Assembly (NCBI RefSeq): GCF_003268675.1
Contig: NZ_CP029378.1
Location: 7,316,001 to 7,380,000 of the forward strand
DNA from: Streptomyces bacillaris
GTDB lineage: Bacteria; Actinomycetota; Actinomycetes; Streptomycetales; Streptomycetaceae
DNA: 64,000 bases
Direction: 5' to 3'
The number at the start of each line of letters is the position of its first letter. The first letter of the stretch is position 1. The position numbers and the translations under genes are program-made. Positions 39,833-48,886 of this stretch are shown here, in pieces. The notes under the pieces are model-generated. The model was given only the letters and a program-made list of their open reading frames with translations, did not search any database and was not told the DNA's origin.

Positions 39833-41869
39833 TCACCGCACCGCCGCCAGCGTCCCGCCCTCGCGCAGTCCGGCCGTCAGCCGTACGGAGGCGTCGCGCG
39901 GCGCCCGTACCGCGAGTGTCGGGCCGTCCGCCGTGCCCCGCACCTGACCCGTGGCCTCGATCCGGTCCACCGCACGGCTGCCCGCCGCCAGGACGTACCA
40001 CCGGCCGGAGGCGGCCTTCCAGTGGGTGCCCGCCAGGATGTGCTGCCCGAACCGGCTGCACAGCGCGGTGTCGTTCCGGTCCGCGACGACGGCCGCCGGG
40101 GTGGTGGGGGAGCCGGCGGGCTGGAGGAACTGCACCAGCACCCGGCCGGGACCGCGCCAGGTGTCGGCGCGGGTGCAGAGCCACTCCGCCCGCGCCCCGC
40201 CCTCGGGCAGCCGCTGCTCCGCGAAGGCCCAGTTGTTGACCGCCCGCACCCCCGAGCCCGACAGCGTCCGCAGCGAACACGCCGTACGCGCCCAGGCGCC
40301 CAGCGCCTCCGGGCCGGTCGCCTCGCGGGGCTGCCGGGCGGGCGCGCCGCTGCCCGGCTGCGGGGTGTACGTCAGGTGGGCGGGGGTCAGGTCGCCCAGG
40401 TCGGTCAGCAGGAACGCGTGGTTCTCCACGATGCGTTCGGAGGAGCGCAGCCGGAGCACCGGCCAGGAGTCGCAGCCACCGCCCGCCGCCGGGCGCTCCA
40501 CCGGGGCGGTGACCCCGTCGGGTGCCACCTCCAGCGGCCGGTCGGGCGTGCCCGGCGCGAGCAGGTCCCGGGTGGTGGCCGTGGAGATCCAGGGGGCGAG
40601 CAGGAACCGTGCCGTGTCCCCCGTACGGCTCACGACCACGGCCGCCCCCGTCGTCACGTCCGCGTCATCGGTCCGGGCGAAGTCCAGCGCCGCCGCGCCC
40701 CCGCCCGCCGACGGCTCCGCGTACCGCACCACCCGTACGCCACGGTCGTGGAAGAGCACCACGGCCGCCCCGTCCACCTCGCCCGCGAACAGCAACTGGG
40801 GCGGCTGCGCGGGCGGTACGTCGACGGTGCCCGGCGTGGCCGACACCCGTACGGCCCCCGAAGGCTCGGCCCACGCCCGCAGCGCCCGCCCCAGCAGTCC
40901 GTCATCGCCGCGCCGGTCGCCGCGTACCGGCCAGGCGGTGAAGTCGATGCGGGAGGTGTCCGCCCACTGCTCCGCCGCCGTACGCAGCAGGGCCGCCGGG
41001 TCGAGCGCGGGGACGGAGACCCCGGCCCTCTCGTCACCCGCACCCTGCACGCCGCGCTCGGCGGTCACCACGACCGCGCCCGCCACCACGCAGAGCGCCG
41101 CCGCGAGGGCCAGCCCCCGGGTCCGGTGCCTGCGCCGCAGCAGATCGCTCGGCCGGGTCTGTACGGAACACGGGTCGAACTCGTCCGACCGCAGCAGTAC
41201 TTGGGCCCCCGCCCGGTCCGGTGTCCCCAGCCCGGCCGCCCGCCGCACCGCCCCCGCCGGATCGTCCGCCCCCGCCTCGGCCAGCAGCGCCCGTGCCCCG
41301 GACTCCGTCAGCCCTTCCAGCAACTGCAGCGCGAACGCGGCCCGTACGGCACCCGGCACCCCCGACAGAGCCCGGTCCAGGGCCAGTTCGTCGGCGCCGC
41401 CCGCGCGGGGGAAGAGCCGCAGCCCCCACACCACCGGCAGCGTCGGCCGCAGCGCGGCGGGCGCGGGGAGCCGCCCCGGCCACCAGCGGGGCCTGCGTTC
41501 GTACGCGAGGGCCGTCCGCAGCACCCGCAGCCGCATCCACGCGTACGGGGCGCTCACCGGCCCCTTCGCGGCGTCCGCCCCCACCGCCTCAGCTGCCGCC
41601 TCCTCGGAGGAGCGACGGCGGGACTGGGCGGGCACCCGGGAGGCGGGCGCCGGGACGGTCCTGGCCCCCGGCAGCGCCCGTTGTACGGCCCCGTGCGCGG
41701 CCAGGACCCGGCGGTGCCGGCCCAGCGCGGGCGGCAGCACGACATAGGCGAGCCGGACCAGGCGCGGGTAGTGCTCGACGAGCGCGGCCTCGGCCTGCTG
41801 CACGCCCAGGGGCCGACCGGGTGCGGGGGCGGACCGATGTTGTTGCTGCTGCGGTGGATGGATCGGCAT
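39833..41869 (-). CDS. Sigma-like helical protein with membrane anchor and exported domain
   Basis: A 678-residue protein I cannot assign to a named family. The first about 215 residues resemble an ECF sigma factor layout: a region-2-like stretch (QQAEAALVEHYPRLVRLAYVVL, about 24-45) and a region-4-like stretch (ALSGVPGAVRAAFALQLLEGLTES, about 167-190), separated by a variable linker. A single membrane helix follows at 252-270, then about 400 residues predicted outside, rich in beta strands with four spaced Cys (for example GGGCDSW, TACSLR, WLCTRAD, ALCSRFG). This is a cytosolic regulator-like head joined to an extracytoplasmic sensor-like domain. GC3 is normal. The Gln-rich start PPQQQQH is unusual. 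Confidence 0.7.
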   Translation of the reverse strand: MPIHPPQQQQHRSAPAPGRPLGVQQAEAALVEHYPRLVRLAYVVLPPALGRHRRVLAAHGAVQRALPGARTVPAPASRVPAQSRRRSSEEAAAEAVGADAAKGPVSAPYAWMRLRVLRTALAYERRPRWWPGRLPAPAALRPTLPVVWGLRLFPRAGGADELALDRALSGVPGAVRAAFALQLLEGLTESGARALLAEAGADDPAGAVRRAAGLGTPDRAGAQVLLRSDEFDPCSVQTRPSDLLRRRHRTRGLALAAALCVVAGAVVVTAERGVQGAGDERAGVSVPALDPAALLRTAAEQWADTSRIDFTAWPVRGDRRGDDGLLGRALRAWAEPSGAVRVSATPGTVDVPPAQPPQLLFAGEVDGAAVVLFHDRGVRVVRYAEPSAGGGAAALDFARTDDADVTTGAAVVVSRTGDTARFLLAPWISTATTRDLLAPGTPDRPLEVAPDGVTAPVERPAAGGGCDSWPVLRLRSSERIVENHAFLLTDLGDLTPAHLTYTPQPGSGAPARQPREATGPEALGAWARTACSLRTLSGSGVRAVNNWAFAEQRLPEGGARAEWLCTRADTWRGPGRVLVQFLQPAGSPTTPAAVVADRNDTALCSRFGQHILAGTHWKAASGRWYVLAAGSRAVDRIEATGQVRGTADGPTLAVRAPRDASVRLTAGLREGGTLAAVR

Positions 41870-41979
41870 GGGTTCGGTGCCTTCCGGGGCCGTGGCGGGG
41901 AAGTGTCATACCGGCAAACGAGTCAATCGTGTGACGGTCACATCACCCGCACCGGTCACCCGCGCGGTCACCCATGCGG

Positions 41980-42438
41980 TCATCCTCGCCGGGACGGCCC
42001 TCCCGGCGAGGCCAGCAGCTGGTCCAGCACCCCGCCGAACAGCCGCCGCCCGGCCGAGGCCAGCAGCGGATCACCCCATCGGGGCACCAGCCGCACCCGC
42101 AACTCCTCCACCCACACCACATGGGAACCGGAATGCGTCGGCAGGACGTCGATCGAGGCCCGGCCCAGCACCACGGAACCGTGCTTCTCCAGCAGGCAGA
42201 TCCCCGCCCGGCCGCCCGCCGGGGGCGTCCAGCGGACCACTACCATCGGGTCGTCGAAGGCCAGCGGGCCCACCCCCGTACGCGCCGTGAACACCGTGCC
42301 GACCCTGGTCGGCGCCCCGCCCGTCACCGTGATGGCGGTCAACGGGACATGCTCGGCGTGCCGTTCCCAGTCGGTGACCCGGCGCCAGGCCTCGGCTGCG
42401 GGGAGAGGGGAGAAGCGCTCGATCCGGAAGACGGCCAT
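41980..42438 (-). CDS. SRPBCC-family polyketide cyclase-like protein
   Basis: A 152-residue single-domain SRPBCC protein: MAVFRIERFSPLPAAEAWRRVTDW is the first strand and helix, GTVFTARTGVGPLAFDDPMVV the central strands, and the C-terminal helix is PLLASAGRRLFGGVLDQLLAS. It probably binds a small hydrophobic ligand; no catalytic residues can be named. It lies 110 bp upstream of the sigma-like membrane protein, same strand, separated by a run of GGTCACCCGC-like direct repeats around 41935-41990 that reach into its last codons. Confidence 0.82.
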   Translation of the reverse strand: MAVFRIERFSPLPAAEAWRRVTDWERHAEHVPLTAITVTGGAPTRVGTVFTARTGVGPLAFDDPMVVVRWTPPAGGRAGICLLEKHGSVVLGRASIDVLPTHSGSHVVWVEELRVRLVPRWGDPLLASAGRRLFGGVLDQLLASPGGPSRRG

Positions 42439-42510
42439 TCTTCGATCCTAGGACGTCACGGCCGGACGGCGACCCGAACGGAATCCGGCTCAGGGCAGCG
42501 GGCCGCCCTG

Positions 42511-43401
42511 TCAGCCGGGGTGGACGGTCTCCCCGGCCGCCTCACGCGACCCGTGCGCCTCACGCGACTCCTGCGGCTCACGCGCCTCGCCCGCCACCAC
42601 CAGCCCCGGCAGATGCTCCGCGATCTCCTCGCGTGCTCCGGCCGTCAGCCCCGCGTCCGTCACGAAGGCGTCCACCTCGTCCAGGGTGGCGAACGAACTC
42701 AGCCCCACCGTCCCCCACTTGGTGTGGTCGGCCACCACCACGACCCGCCGCGCCGAGCGGACGAAGCGGCGATTGGTCTCGGCCTCCGCGAGGTTGGGCG
42801 TCGAGAGACCGGCCTCGGCGGAGATCCCGTGCACGCCGAGGAAGAGCAGATCGAAGTGGAGCGAGTCGATGGCCCGGTCCGCGACCGGTCCCACCAGCGA
42901 GTCCGAAGGCGTCCGCACCCCGCCCGTCAGTACCACCGTCGCCGTCCCCGGCCGCGCGGCCCGGCCGGACGCGGGGCGCTGGGCGTCGTGGAACACATCG
43001 GCCACCCGCACCGAGTTGGTGACCACCGTCAGATCCGGCACCTCCAGCAGCTGCCGGGCCAGTGCGTAGGTCGTCGTACCGCCGGAGAGCGCGATCGCGC
43101 TGCCGGGCTGGGCCATCGCCGCCGCCGTCCGCGCGATGTCCTCCTTGGCGCTCAGCTCCAGCGCCGACTTGGCCTCGAAACCCGGCTCGTGGGTGCTCGC
43201 CTCGACCACGGGGACGGCACCGCCGTGGACCTTCTCGATGACCCCCTGGCGGGCCAGCGCGTCCAGATCCCGACGGATCGTCATGTCGGAGACGTTCAGC
43301 CTGCGGGTCAGCTCGTTGACCCTGACCCCGCCGCGCCTGCGCACCTCGTCGAGGATCAGGGCACGTCGCTGCTCCGCGAGCAGATTCTGATTCTCGCTCA
43401 A
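42511..43401 (-). CDS. DeoR/GlpR-family transcription regulator
   Basis: A 296-residue DeoR-type repressor. The winged helix is RVNELTRRLNVSDMTIRRDLDALARQG (about 26-52), followed by the DeoR C-terminal sensor domain with GTTTYALARQL, VVTNSVRVADV and DLLFLGVHGI, which normally binds a sugar phosphate. The start is TTG at 43401, a rare choice, with GGAAGGA rather far upstream. The C-terminus is extended by a tandem 18-bp repeat giving REPQESREAHGSREA, outside the fold. It is divergent from the large membrane hydrolase gene; no sugar gene is adjacent, so its target is unknown. Confidence 0.88.
   Translation of the reverse strand: MSENQNLLAEQRRALILDEVRRRGGVRVNELTRRLNVSDMTIRRDLDALARQGVIEKVHGGAVPVVEASTHEPGFEAKSALELSAKEDIARTAAAMAQPGSAIALSGGTTTYALARQLLEVPDLTVVTNSVRVADVFHDAQRPASGRAARPGTATVVLTGGVRTPSDSLVGPVADRAIDSLHFDLLFLGVHGISAEAGLSTPNLAEAETNRRFVRSARRVVVVADHTKWGTVGLSSFATLDEVDAFVTDAGLTAGAREEIAEHLPGLVVAGEAREPQESREAHGSREAAGETVHPG
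42540..42593. repeat. In-frame 18-bp tandem repeat, three copies
   Basis: 42540-42557, 42558-42575 and 42576-42593 share CTCACGCGAC-like cores. They lie at the 3' end of the DeoR gene and encode its last three SREAHG-like units. Confidence 0.8.
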
Positions 43402-43658
43402 CGCGGTCGCCCGGTCCTTCCCTCTGCCGTACGGTCCGCAGCGGTCTGCGAGACACGCTCATCCTGCCACGCAGGCATGTCCCGCGTACCACCTGGGGAG
43501 ATTCCGTGAGACCGCTCACGCACGCGCCCCGCCCGAAGGATTCTGGGACCGGGCCACGGGCCGGGGCCCACGGCTCCCCGCGCCCCTCGCCGCTCCACCC
43601 CTGTCATGTCTCCGTCGGCCCGAACGCACGGCCGACGCGCCCGAGAGAGAGTTCCCCC

Positions 43659-46250
43659 TTGGCTCCTGCCATCCCGCCCCCGCAGCCACCCCCGCCGAAC
43701 ACCGGGGCAGCGCTGGAACTGCTGGTCCACGGCGTCGGAGGCGCCACCCCGCAGGAGATGCTCGGCGATCCCCGGACGGTCCGGGTCACCGGGGACGCGA
43801 CCGCCGCCGTCTACCGGCGCACCGAGGACGCCCACGGCGAGAAGCACCCCGAGCGCTACCGGGACGAGCCCGTGGCCGAGGCGTACTGCTGGTCGGGGCT
43901 CACCTCCGGCAACGGCTCCCGCGCCCTGTGGCTGCTGCTCCTGCCGTTCATGGTGGTCAACCTGGCCCACTGGATGCGCCCCACCGCCACCGGCCGCACC
44001 CGCGCGGTCCGGCTGTACGGGCTGGTGGTGCGGCTCGTCGCGCTCAGCCTCACCGTGCTGCTCACCGCGGCCGCCTGCGAGGTGGCCCTGGACCTGGTGG
44101 CCTGGCAGTGCGCGGGCACCTCCGCCTGCTCCGAACGCCGTTCCTGGCTGGGCTTCCTGTCGAGCCATCAGGGCGGCTGGTGGTCCCAGCCCGGGCGGCG
44201 GCTCGCGCTCGCCGCCGTCGTGCCCGCCGCCCTGGTGGGGCTGCTGTGGTACCTCTCCAACCGGACCTGGAGCGCCTACGAGTCCCAGAGCCCGCTGGAC
44301 GCCACGGACGCCGACGCCTGCGACCCGGACGGGGCGGAGGAGGCCCACGGGCCCGGCGCCCCGGAGGTCCCGGAGGCCCGGGACGGCGCGAACACCCCGG
44401 CCACCGCGAACACCACGAACACCCCTGACCCGGCGGGCTCCCCGGCCGCCTCGGGGTCCGTGGGGCCCCAAGGCTCCCCAGCCGCCCCGCGGTCCGCGGA
44501 GCCCCAGGCCTCCCCAGGTTTCCCGTGCGGCGTCCCCGCCCCCACGCCCCCGGCCCCCGCCGTCCGTCCCGCGCTCGGCCGGCCCGGATTCTGGTACGGG
44601 CGGCGGCTCGTCGCGCGGCTGCGGGCCGCGCACACCGCCGCCGGGTTCCTCACGGTGGCCGCCGCCGTCACCGTCGCCGCCGCCCGCCACGACCGGACCG
44701 CCGACAGCCCGGTGCCCCAGGTGCTGGGCGCGGCCCTGGAAGCCGCCCTGGTCCTCTGCGCCGTGGTGACCGTGTGGGTGGTCTGCCGGCGCGGCCGCAG
44801 CGAGAACGCCCGTGACACCCGGCTCGACGGCGCGCTCATCACGTACCTCCCGGGCTCCGCGCTCGCCCTGCTGGTCCTCGCCGTCCTGCACGCCGGGTGG
44901 TCGCGGCCCGCGTGGGAGTCCTCCGGCAGCCTGCCCGGCGAGACCGCCTTCCGGTTCCTCGCCCTCACCCAGGGGCTCCTGGTCGTGATCCTCGCCCTGG
45001 TCGCCCGCAGCCTCTACCGGCGTACCCCCGAACCCCGCACCACGCTGTACGGGCTCGGCGGCCCCTCCGTCGCCATGCTCGCCTGCGCCCTGGGCGGCGT
45101 GATGACCGGGGGCGTGGCCCAGCGCGTCGCGGACTGGCTGGACGGGCCCGGCACCCCGGGCATGGGGCGCGGCTCCATCATCGAGGGCCCGCCCGTCCTG
45201 CTCAGCTGGCAGGCCTCCGTCATCCCGGTGCTGCTGCTCCTGCTGCTCGTCCCGGTCCTCTACCTGGTCGTCCGCACCGCCCGCCGGGCCCGCCGGATGG
45301 GGCCGGACATCGAGGCGGAGTACGCCCCCGAGCCGCCCGACCGCGCCCGCACCCGGCGGATCGCCCGGATCCGGGCCACCGCCGCCCTCACCGACTCGGC
45401 CCCCTGGATCGTCGGCGTGGTCTCCGCCGCCACCCTGTTCCTCGGCGCGGCGGCCGTCGTCGGCTCCTGGACCAGCGGCGAAGTGCCGGGCCTCGCGACG
45501 GACGGGGCCGCCGCCCCCGTCGAATCGCTCGCGGAGGCCGCCCAGTCGACCGGTTCCTGGCTGATCGGCTTCGGCTTCATACTGTTCGTCGCGGGCGGCC
45601 GCCGCGCCTACCGGGACGCCTCCGCCCGGCGCACCATCGGCATCCTCTGGGACGTGGGCACCTTCTGGCCGCGCGCCGCCCATCCCTTCGCGCCCCCCTG
45701 CTACGCCGAACGCGCCGTCCCCGACCTGGCGTCCCGCATGTGCGCCTGGACGGCGACGACCAAGGGCCGACTGATCATCTCGGGCCACTCGCAGGGCAGC
45801 GTCCTCGCGGCCGCCGCCGTCTGGCAGCTCCCCGACACCGCCCGCCGCCGGGTCGGGCTGCTCACCTACGGCTCCCCGATCGAGCGGCTGTACGGACGCT
45901 GGTTCCCGGCCTACTTCGGGGCCGTACCCCTGCTCGGCCTGCACGACTCGGTGCACTGCTGGCGCAACCTGTGGCGGGCCACCGACCCGATCGGCGGGCC
46001 CGTCCGGCTCGCCACCGACCACGACCCCCGGGTCGACCGGGGACCCCTCAAGGACCCGCTGGCGTACGGGCGCACCACCGCGCTCCCGCTGCCCGAACCG
46101 ATCCTCGGCCACTCCGACTACCAGGCCGACCCGGTCTTCGCCCAGGAGCGCACCGCCCTCCTCGAGGAGCTGGGCCCCCGCCTGCCCCGGCAGACCGGGG
46201 GAGAGGAGGGCGGGCGGCTTCACAAGAGTTCGGGGAGGTCCTCCGGGTAG
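43659..46250 (+). CDS. Polytopic membrane protein with alpha/beta-hydrolase-like domain
   Basis: An 863-residue protein that starts with an esterase-like ELLVHGVGG segment, continues through about eight membrane helices (clusters near residues 90-145, 190-205, 330-350 and 390-560), and ends in a hydrolase block with the nucleophile elbow GHSQG (S711), followed by LLTYGSPIERLYGRWFP and a late GHSDY that could hold the catalytic His. It looks like a membrane-embedded lipase or esterase, a type I recall as an uncharacterised Streptomyces integral membrane protein. The TTG at 43659 is used because the preceding 51 codons have poor codon character; a GTG at 43506 with a much better GGGGAG site is a real alternative. 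Its end overlaps the convergent AAA+ gene by 31 bp. Confidence 0.75.
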   Translation: MAPAIPPPQPPPPNTGAALELLVHGVGGATPQEMLGDPRTVRVTGDATAAVYRRTEDAHGEKHPERYRDEPVAEAYCWSGLTSGNGSRALWLLLLPFMVVNLAHWMRPTATGRTRAVRLYGLVVRLVALSLTVLLTAAACEVALDLVAWQCAGTSACSERRSWLGFLSSHQGGWWSQPGRRLALAAVVPAALVGLLWYLSNRTWSAYESQSPLDATDADACDPDGAEEAHGPGAPEVPEARDGANTPATANTTNTPDPAGSPAASGSVGPQGSPAAPRSAEPQASPGFPCGVPAPTPPAPAVRPALGRPGFWYGRRLVARLRAAHTAAGFLTVAAAVTVAAARHDRTADSPVPQVLGAALEAALVLCAVVTVWVVCRRGRSENARDTRLDGALITYLPGSALALLVLAVLHAGWSRPAWESSGSLPGETAFRFLALTQGLLVVILALVARSLYRRTPEPRTTLYGLGGPSVAMLACALGGVMTGGVAQRVADWLDGPGTPGMGRGSIIEGPPVLLSWQASVIPVLLLLLLVPVLYLVVRTARRARRMGPDIEAEYAPEPPDRARTRRIARIRATAALTDSAPWIVGVVSAATLFLGAAAVVGSWTSGEVPGLATDGAAAPVESLAEAAQSTGSWLIGFGFILFVAGGRRAYRDASARRTIGILWDVGTFWPRAAHPFAPPCYAERAVPDLASRMCAWTATTKGRLIISGHSQGSVLAAAAVWQLPDTARRRVGLLTYGSPIERLYGRWFPAYFGAVPLLGLHDSVHCWRNLWRATDPIGGPVRLATDHDPRVDRGPLKDPLAYGRTTALPLPEPILGHSDYQADPVFAQERTALLEELGPRLPRQTGGEEGGRLHKSSGRSSG

Positions 46251-48661
46251 AGCAGGGTCAGGTCGTCCGTGCTCGTCTCGGCGAGCTGGGCGACCCGGCC
46301 CGCGTGCCGCTCCACCATCGACTCGAAGGTCTGCCGGGCGGTGCGGCCGTTGCCGAAGGCGGGGCCCTTGGGCAGCTCCGTGAAGTACTTGAGCAACGCC
46401 TCGCCGGTCCCGTCCGCCAGGCTGTACTCGTGCTCCTCGGCCTGCTGCTCGACGATCCGCAGCAGTTCTTCGGGGATGTAGTCGCTGAAGGTGATGGTCC
46501 GTGAGAAGCGGGACGCCACCCCGGGGTTGACGGTGAGGAACCGCTCCATCTCGTGGGTGTACCCGGCGACGATCACCACCACCGCGTCCCGGTGGTCCTC
46601 CATCAGCTTCACCAGCGTGTCGATGGCCTCCCGGCCGAAATCCCGCCCGGAGTCCTCGGGGGAGAGGGCGTACGCCTCGTCCACGAAGAGCACCCCGCCG
46701 CGCGCCCGGTCGAAGGCCTCCTGGGTCCGGATCGCGGTCGAGCCGATGTGCTCCCCGACCAGGTCCACCCGGGAGACCTCCACCAGGTGGCCGCGCTCCA
46801 GCACCCCGAGGGAGGCCAGGATCTCCCCGTACAGCCGGGCGACCGTGGTCTTGCCCGTGCCGGGGGAGCCGGTGAAGACGAGGTGGCGGCGGACGGAGGC
46901 GGCCTTGAGCCCGGCCTCCTGGCGGCGGCGGCCCACCTCGATCATGTCGGTCAGCGCCCGCACCTCACGCTTGACGCTCTCCAGCCCCACCAGCGCGTCC
47001 AGTTCACCGAGGACCGCCGAGGCGTCCCGGGCGGGCTCGGCGGCGGGGGACGGTGGCGCCGGGGCGGCGGGTTCGGGTGCCACGGGGCGCTGGCCGGGCA
47101 GGGCGGAGAGCAGGCCGGGCGTCGCCTGGGTGGCCGTCAGCACGGTGGGCGCCGGAGCCGGTGCCGTCCGCAGACCGCTCTCGTCGCTCGTGCAGTCGGT
47201 GACCGCCGGGCCCGACGCGCCGGACCCGTCGCCGCCCTCGGGGAACTCGTAACCACCGCGCGCGCACCGCTCGGTGCGGCAGCGGGTCAGCGTGGTGCGG
47301 CAGCCGTCCATGACATGGAAGCCGTACCCCTCGCTGCCCGTCACCCGGCAGCTGTCGAAGGTGCCCCGGCCCTCGGCGGAGACGTAGAACCCGGCCTCGG
47401 CGGGGTTGGTGACGGTGCACCGCTCGATCACCGGGTCGGCGCCCTTGGTGACGATGACCCCGGTCTGGGCCGTGTCGATGGTGCAGTTGTTGAGGGTGCC
47501 GCCGCTGCCGTGGTCGCGGAACCAGGCGCCGGTGGAGGTCTCCCGGATCCGGCAGTCGTCGAGCTGGGCGGTGGCCCCGTCGCTCACCGAGACGGCGGTG
47601 TTGCGGATCTGCGAGAGATCGCTGTCCACCACGTCGGCGCGCGAGCCCCGGTCGAGGACGAAGAGGGCGTCCGGCACGTCGTGGACCCGGCAGGCGTCCA
47701 GTATCACCGTGGCTCCGTCGCTCACCCAGACCGCCGGGTAGTCGCCCGTACTGTCGTGGATCTCGCACTGGTTGGCGTCCACCCGGGTCCCCGGGTCCCA
47801 GACCGAGAGGCCGTTGCGGCCGAACCGGCGGACCGTGGAGCGGGTGAGGGTGAGCACCGAACGCGACCGCAGGTCGATCGCGTTCTCCGGGATGTCGTGG
47901 ATGTCGCAGTCGGCGAGCGTCAGCACCGCGTCGGTGTCCAGCGTGACGCCGTCGCCCGACGTGCGGTGCACGGTGCAGTCGGTGAGGTGCGCGGTGGCGC
48001 GGGCGGTCACCTGGACGCCGCTGCCCTTCACCTCGTACACCTCGCAGCCGATCGCCTCCAGGCCGCTGCCCTCGCCGGTGACGCCGATGCCCGCACCGGA
48101 GGCGTGGTGGATCCGGCACCGGTCCAGGCGCGGGTGGCCGCCGTCGCGGACCGAGACACCGGACTGTCCGGCCGAGACGATCTCGCACTCCTCGAAGACC
48201 CCGCCCGCCCCGTCCAGGACGGCGATGCCGACCCCGGCCGGATTGTCGACCGTGCAGCGCCGCACGGTCGGCCGGGCCGCTCCCCGTACCTCCACGCCCG
48301 CCGCCGACCGCGTCACCACCCGCAGATCCGTGAACTCCGGGGTACCGTCCTCCACCAGCAGCGCCGGGGCGGCCGAGTCCTGCCCCTCGATGTGCAGATC
48401 CTGGATGATCGCGGAGGCCCGGACCGTCAGCGGTACGCCGTCGACCGGCGCGATCCGCACGGAGCCGACCGACCCCTCGGGGCCGCGCAGGGTCACCGCC
48501 CGGTGGACGACGAGGTTCTCCCGGTAGGTCCCGGGCGCGACGGTGAGGACGTCCCCGTCGGCCGCCGCTTCCAGGGCCGCGGAGAGGGAGGCGTACTCGC
48601 CCGTGCGGCGGCGCCATCGCGATGTGCCGGTGTGCGTCACCTGGACCGTGCCCTGTGCCAT
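46220..48661 (-). CDS. Parallel beta-helix protein fused to a CbbX/EccA-like AAA+ ATPase
   Basis: An 813-residue two-part protein. Residues about 15-500 contain about twenty right-handed parallel beta-helix rungs, each with a D-C-x-I/V-H/x pattern such as LTDCTVHRTSGDGV and LADCDIHDIPENAI. After a Pro/Ala-rich linker (about 515-550) comes an AAA+ domain of the CbbX/SpoVK/EccA group: Walker A GSPGTGKTT (K604), Walker B VLFVDEAYAL (about 660-670) and an SRFSRTI segment with the arginine finger. The ATG at 48661 starts the fold. There is no signal peptide, so the beta-helix is cytosolic. This suggests an ATPase remodelling a partner recognised by the beta-helix, as EccA does in type VII secretion; that link is inference. 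Confidence 0.88.
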   Translation of the reverse strand: MAQGTVQVTHTGTSRWRRRTGEYASLSAALEAAADGDVLTVAPGTYRENLVVHRAVTLRGPEGSVGSVRIAPVDGVPLTVRASAIIQDLHIEGQDSAAPALLVEDGTPEFTDLRVVTRSAAGVEVRGAARPTVRRCTVDNPAGVGIAVLDGAGGVFEECEIVSAGQSGVSVRDGGHPRLDRCRIHHASGAGIGVTGEGSGLEAIGCEVYEVKGSGVQVTARATAHLTDCTVHRTSGDGVTLDTDAVLTLADCDIHDIPENAIDLRSRSVLTLTRSTVRRFGRNGLSVWDPGTRVDANQCEIHDSTGDYPAVWVSDGATVILDACRVHDVPDALFVLDRGSRADVVDSDLSQIRNTAVSVSDGATAQLDDCRIRETSTGAWFRDHGSGGTLNNCTIDTAQTGVIVTKGADPVIERCTVTNPAEAGFYVSAEGRGTFDSCRVTGSEGYGFHVMDGCRTTLTRCRTERCARGGYEFPEGGDGSGASGPAVTDCTSDESGLRTAPAPAPTVLTATQATPGLLSALPGQRPVAPEPAAPAPPSPAAEPARDASAVLGELDALVGLESVKREVRALTDMIEVGRRRQEAGLKAASVRRHLVFTGSPGTGKTTVARLYGEILASLGVLERGHLVEVSRVDLVGEHIGSTAIRTQEAFDRARGGVLFVDEAYALSPEDSGRDFGREAIDTLVKLMEDHRDAVVVIVAGYTHEMERFLTVNPGVASRFSRTITFSDYIPEELLRIVEQQAEEHEYSLADGTGEALLKYFTELPKGPAFGNGRTARQTFESMVERHAGRVAQLAETSTDDLTLLYPEDLPELL

Positions 48662-48818
48662 GGAGTTGCTCTGCCCCCACCTCGTGCCGTGCGCTGCCTC
48701 GGGTCCGTCCGCCCGCCCTGCCTGTGCAACTGCTCGGGGAGCCGGACGCGGTCGGACCACCGTAGCGCGCGGGAGGGGCGGGAGTTGACGAGTCGGGGTG
48801 GTGCGGGGCGGAGGGTCC

Positions 48819-48886
48819 GTCCGCGCCGACCTGCTGTGCGTTTCCCGTCACCGTCCGCGCCGGCCTGCTGTGCGCTCCCCGTCACC
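48819..48886. repeat. 34-bp tandem duplication at the end of the Rv1733c-like gene
   Basis: 48819-48852 and 48853-48886 are 34-bp copies sharing CCTGCTGTGCG and CCCGTCACC. The second copy runs into the stop codon region of the Rv1733c-family gene, and a third partial GTCCGCC follows. Confidence 0.75.

Noticed and set aside
43398-46223. 941-residue minus-strand frame opposite the membrane hydrolase
   Set aside because: Gly/Ala/Arg-rich low complexity typical of an antisense frame; the sense frame has membrane helices and GHSQG.
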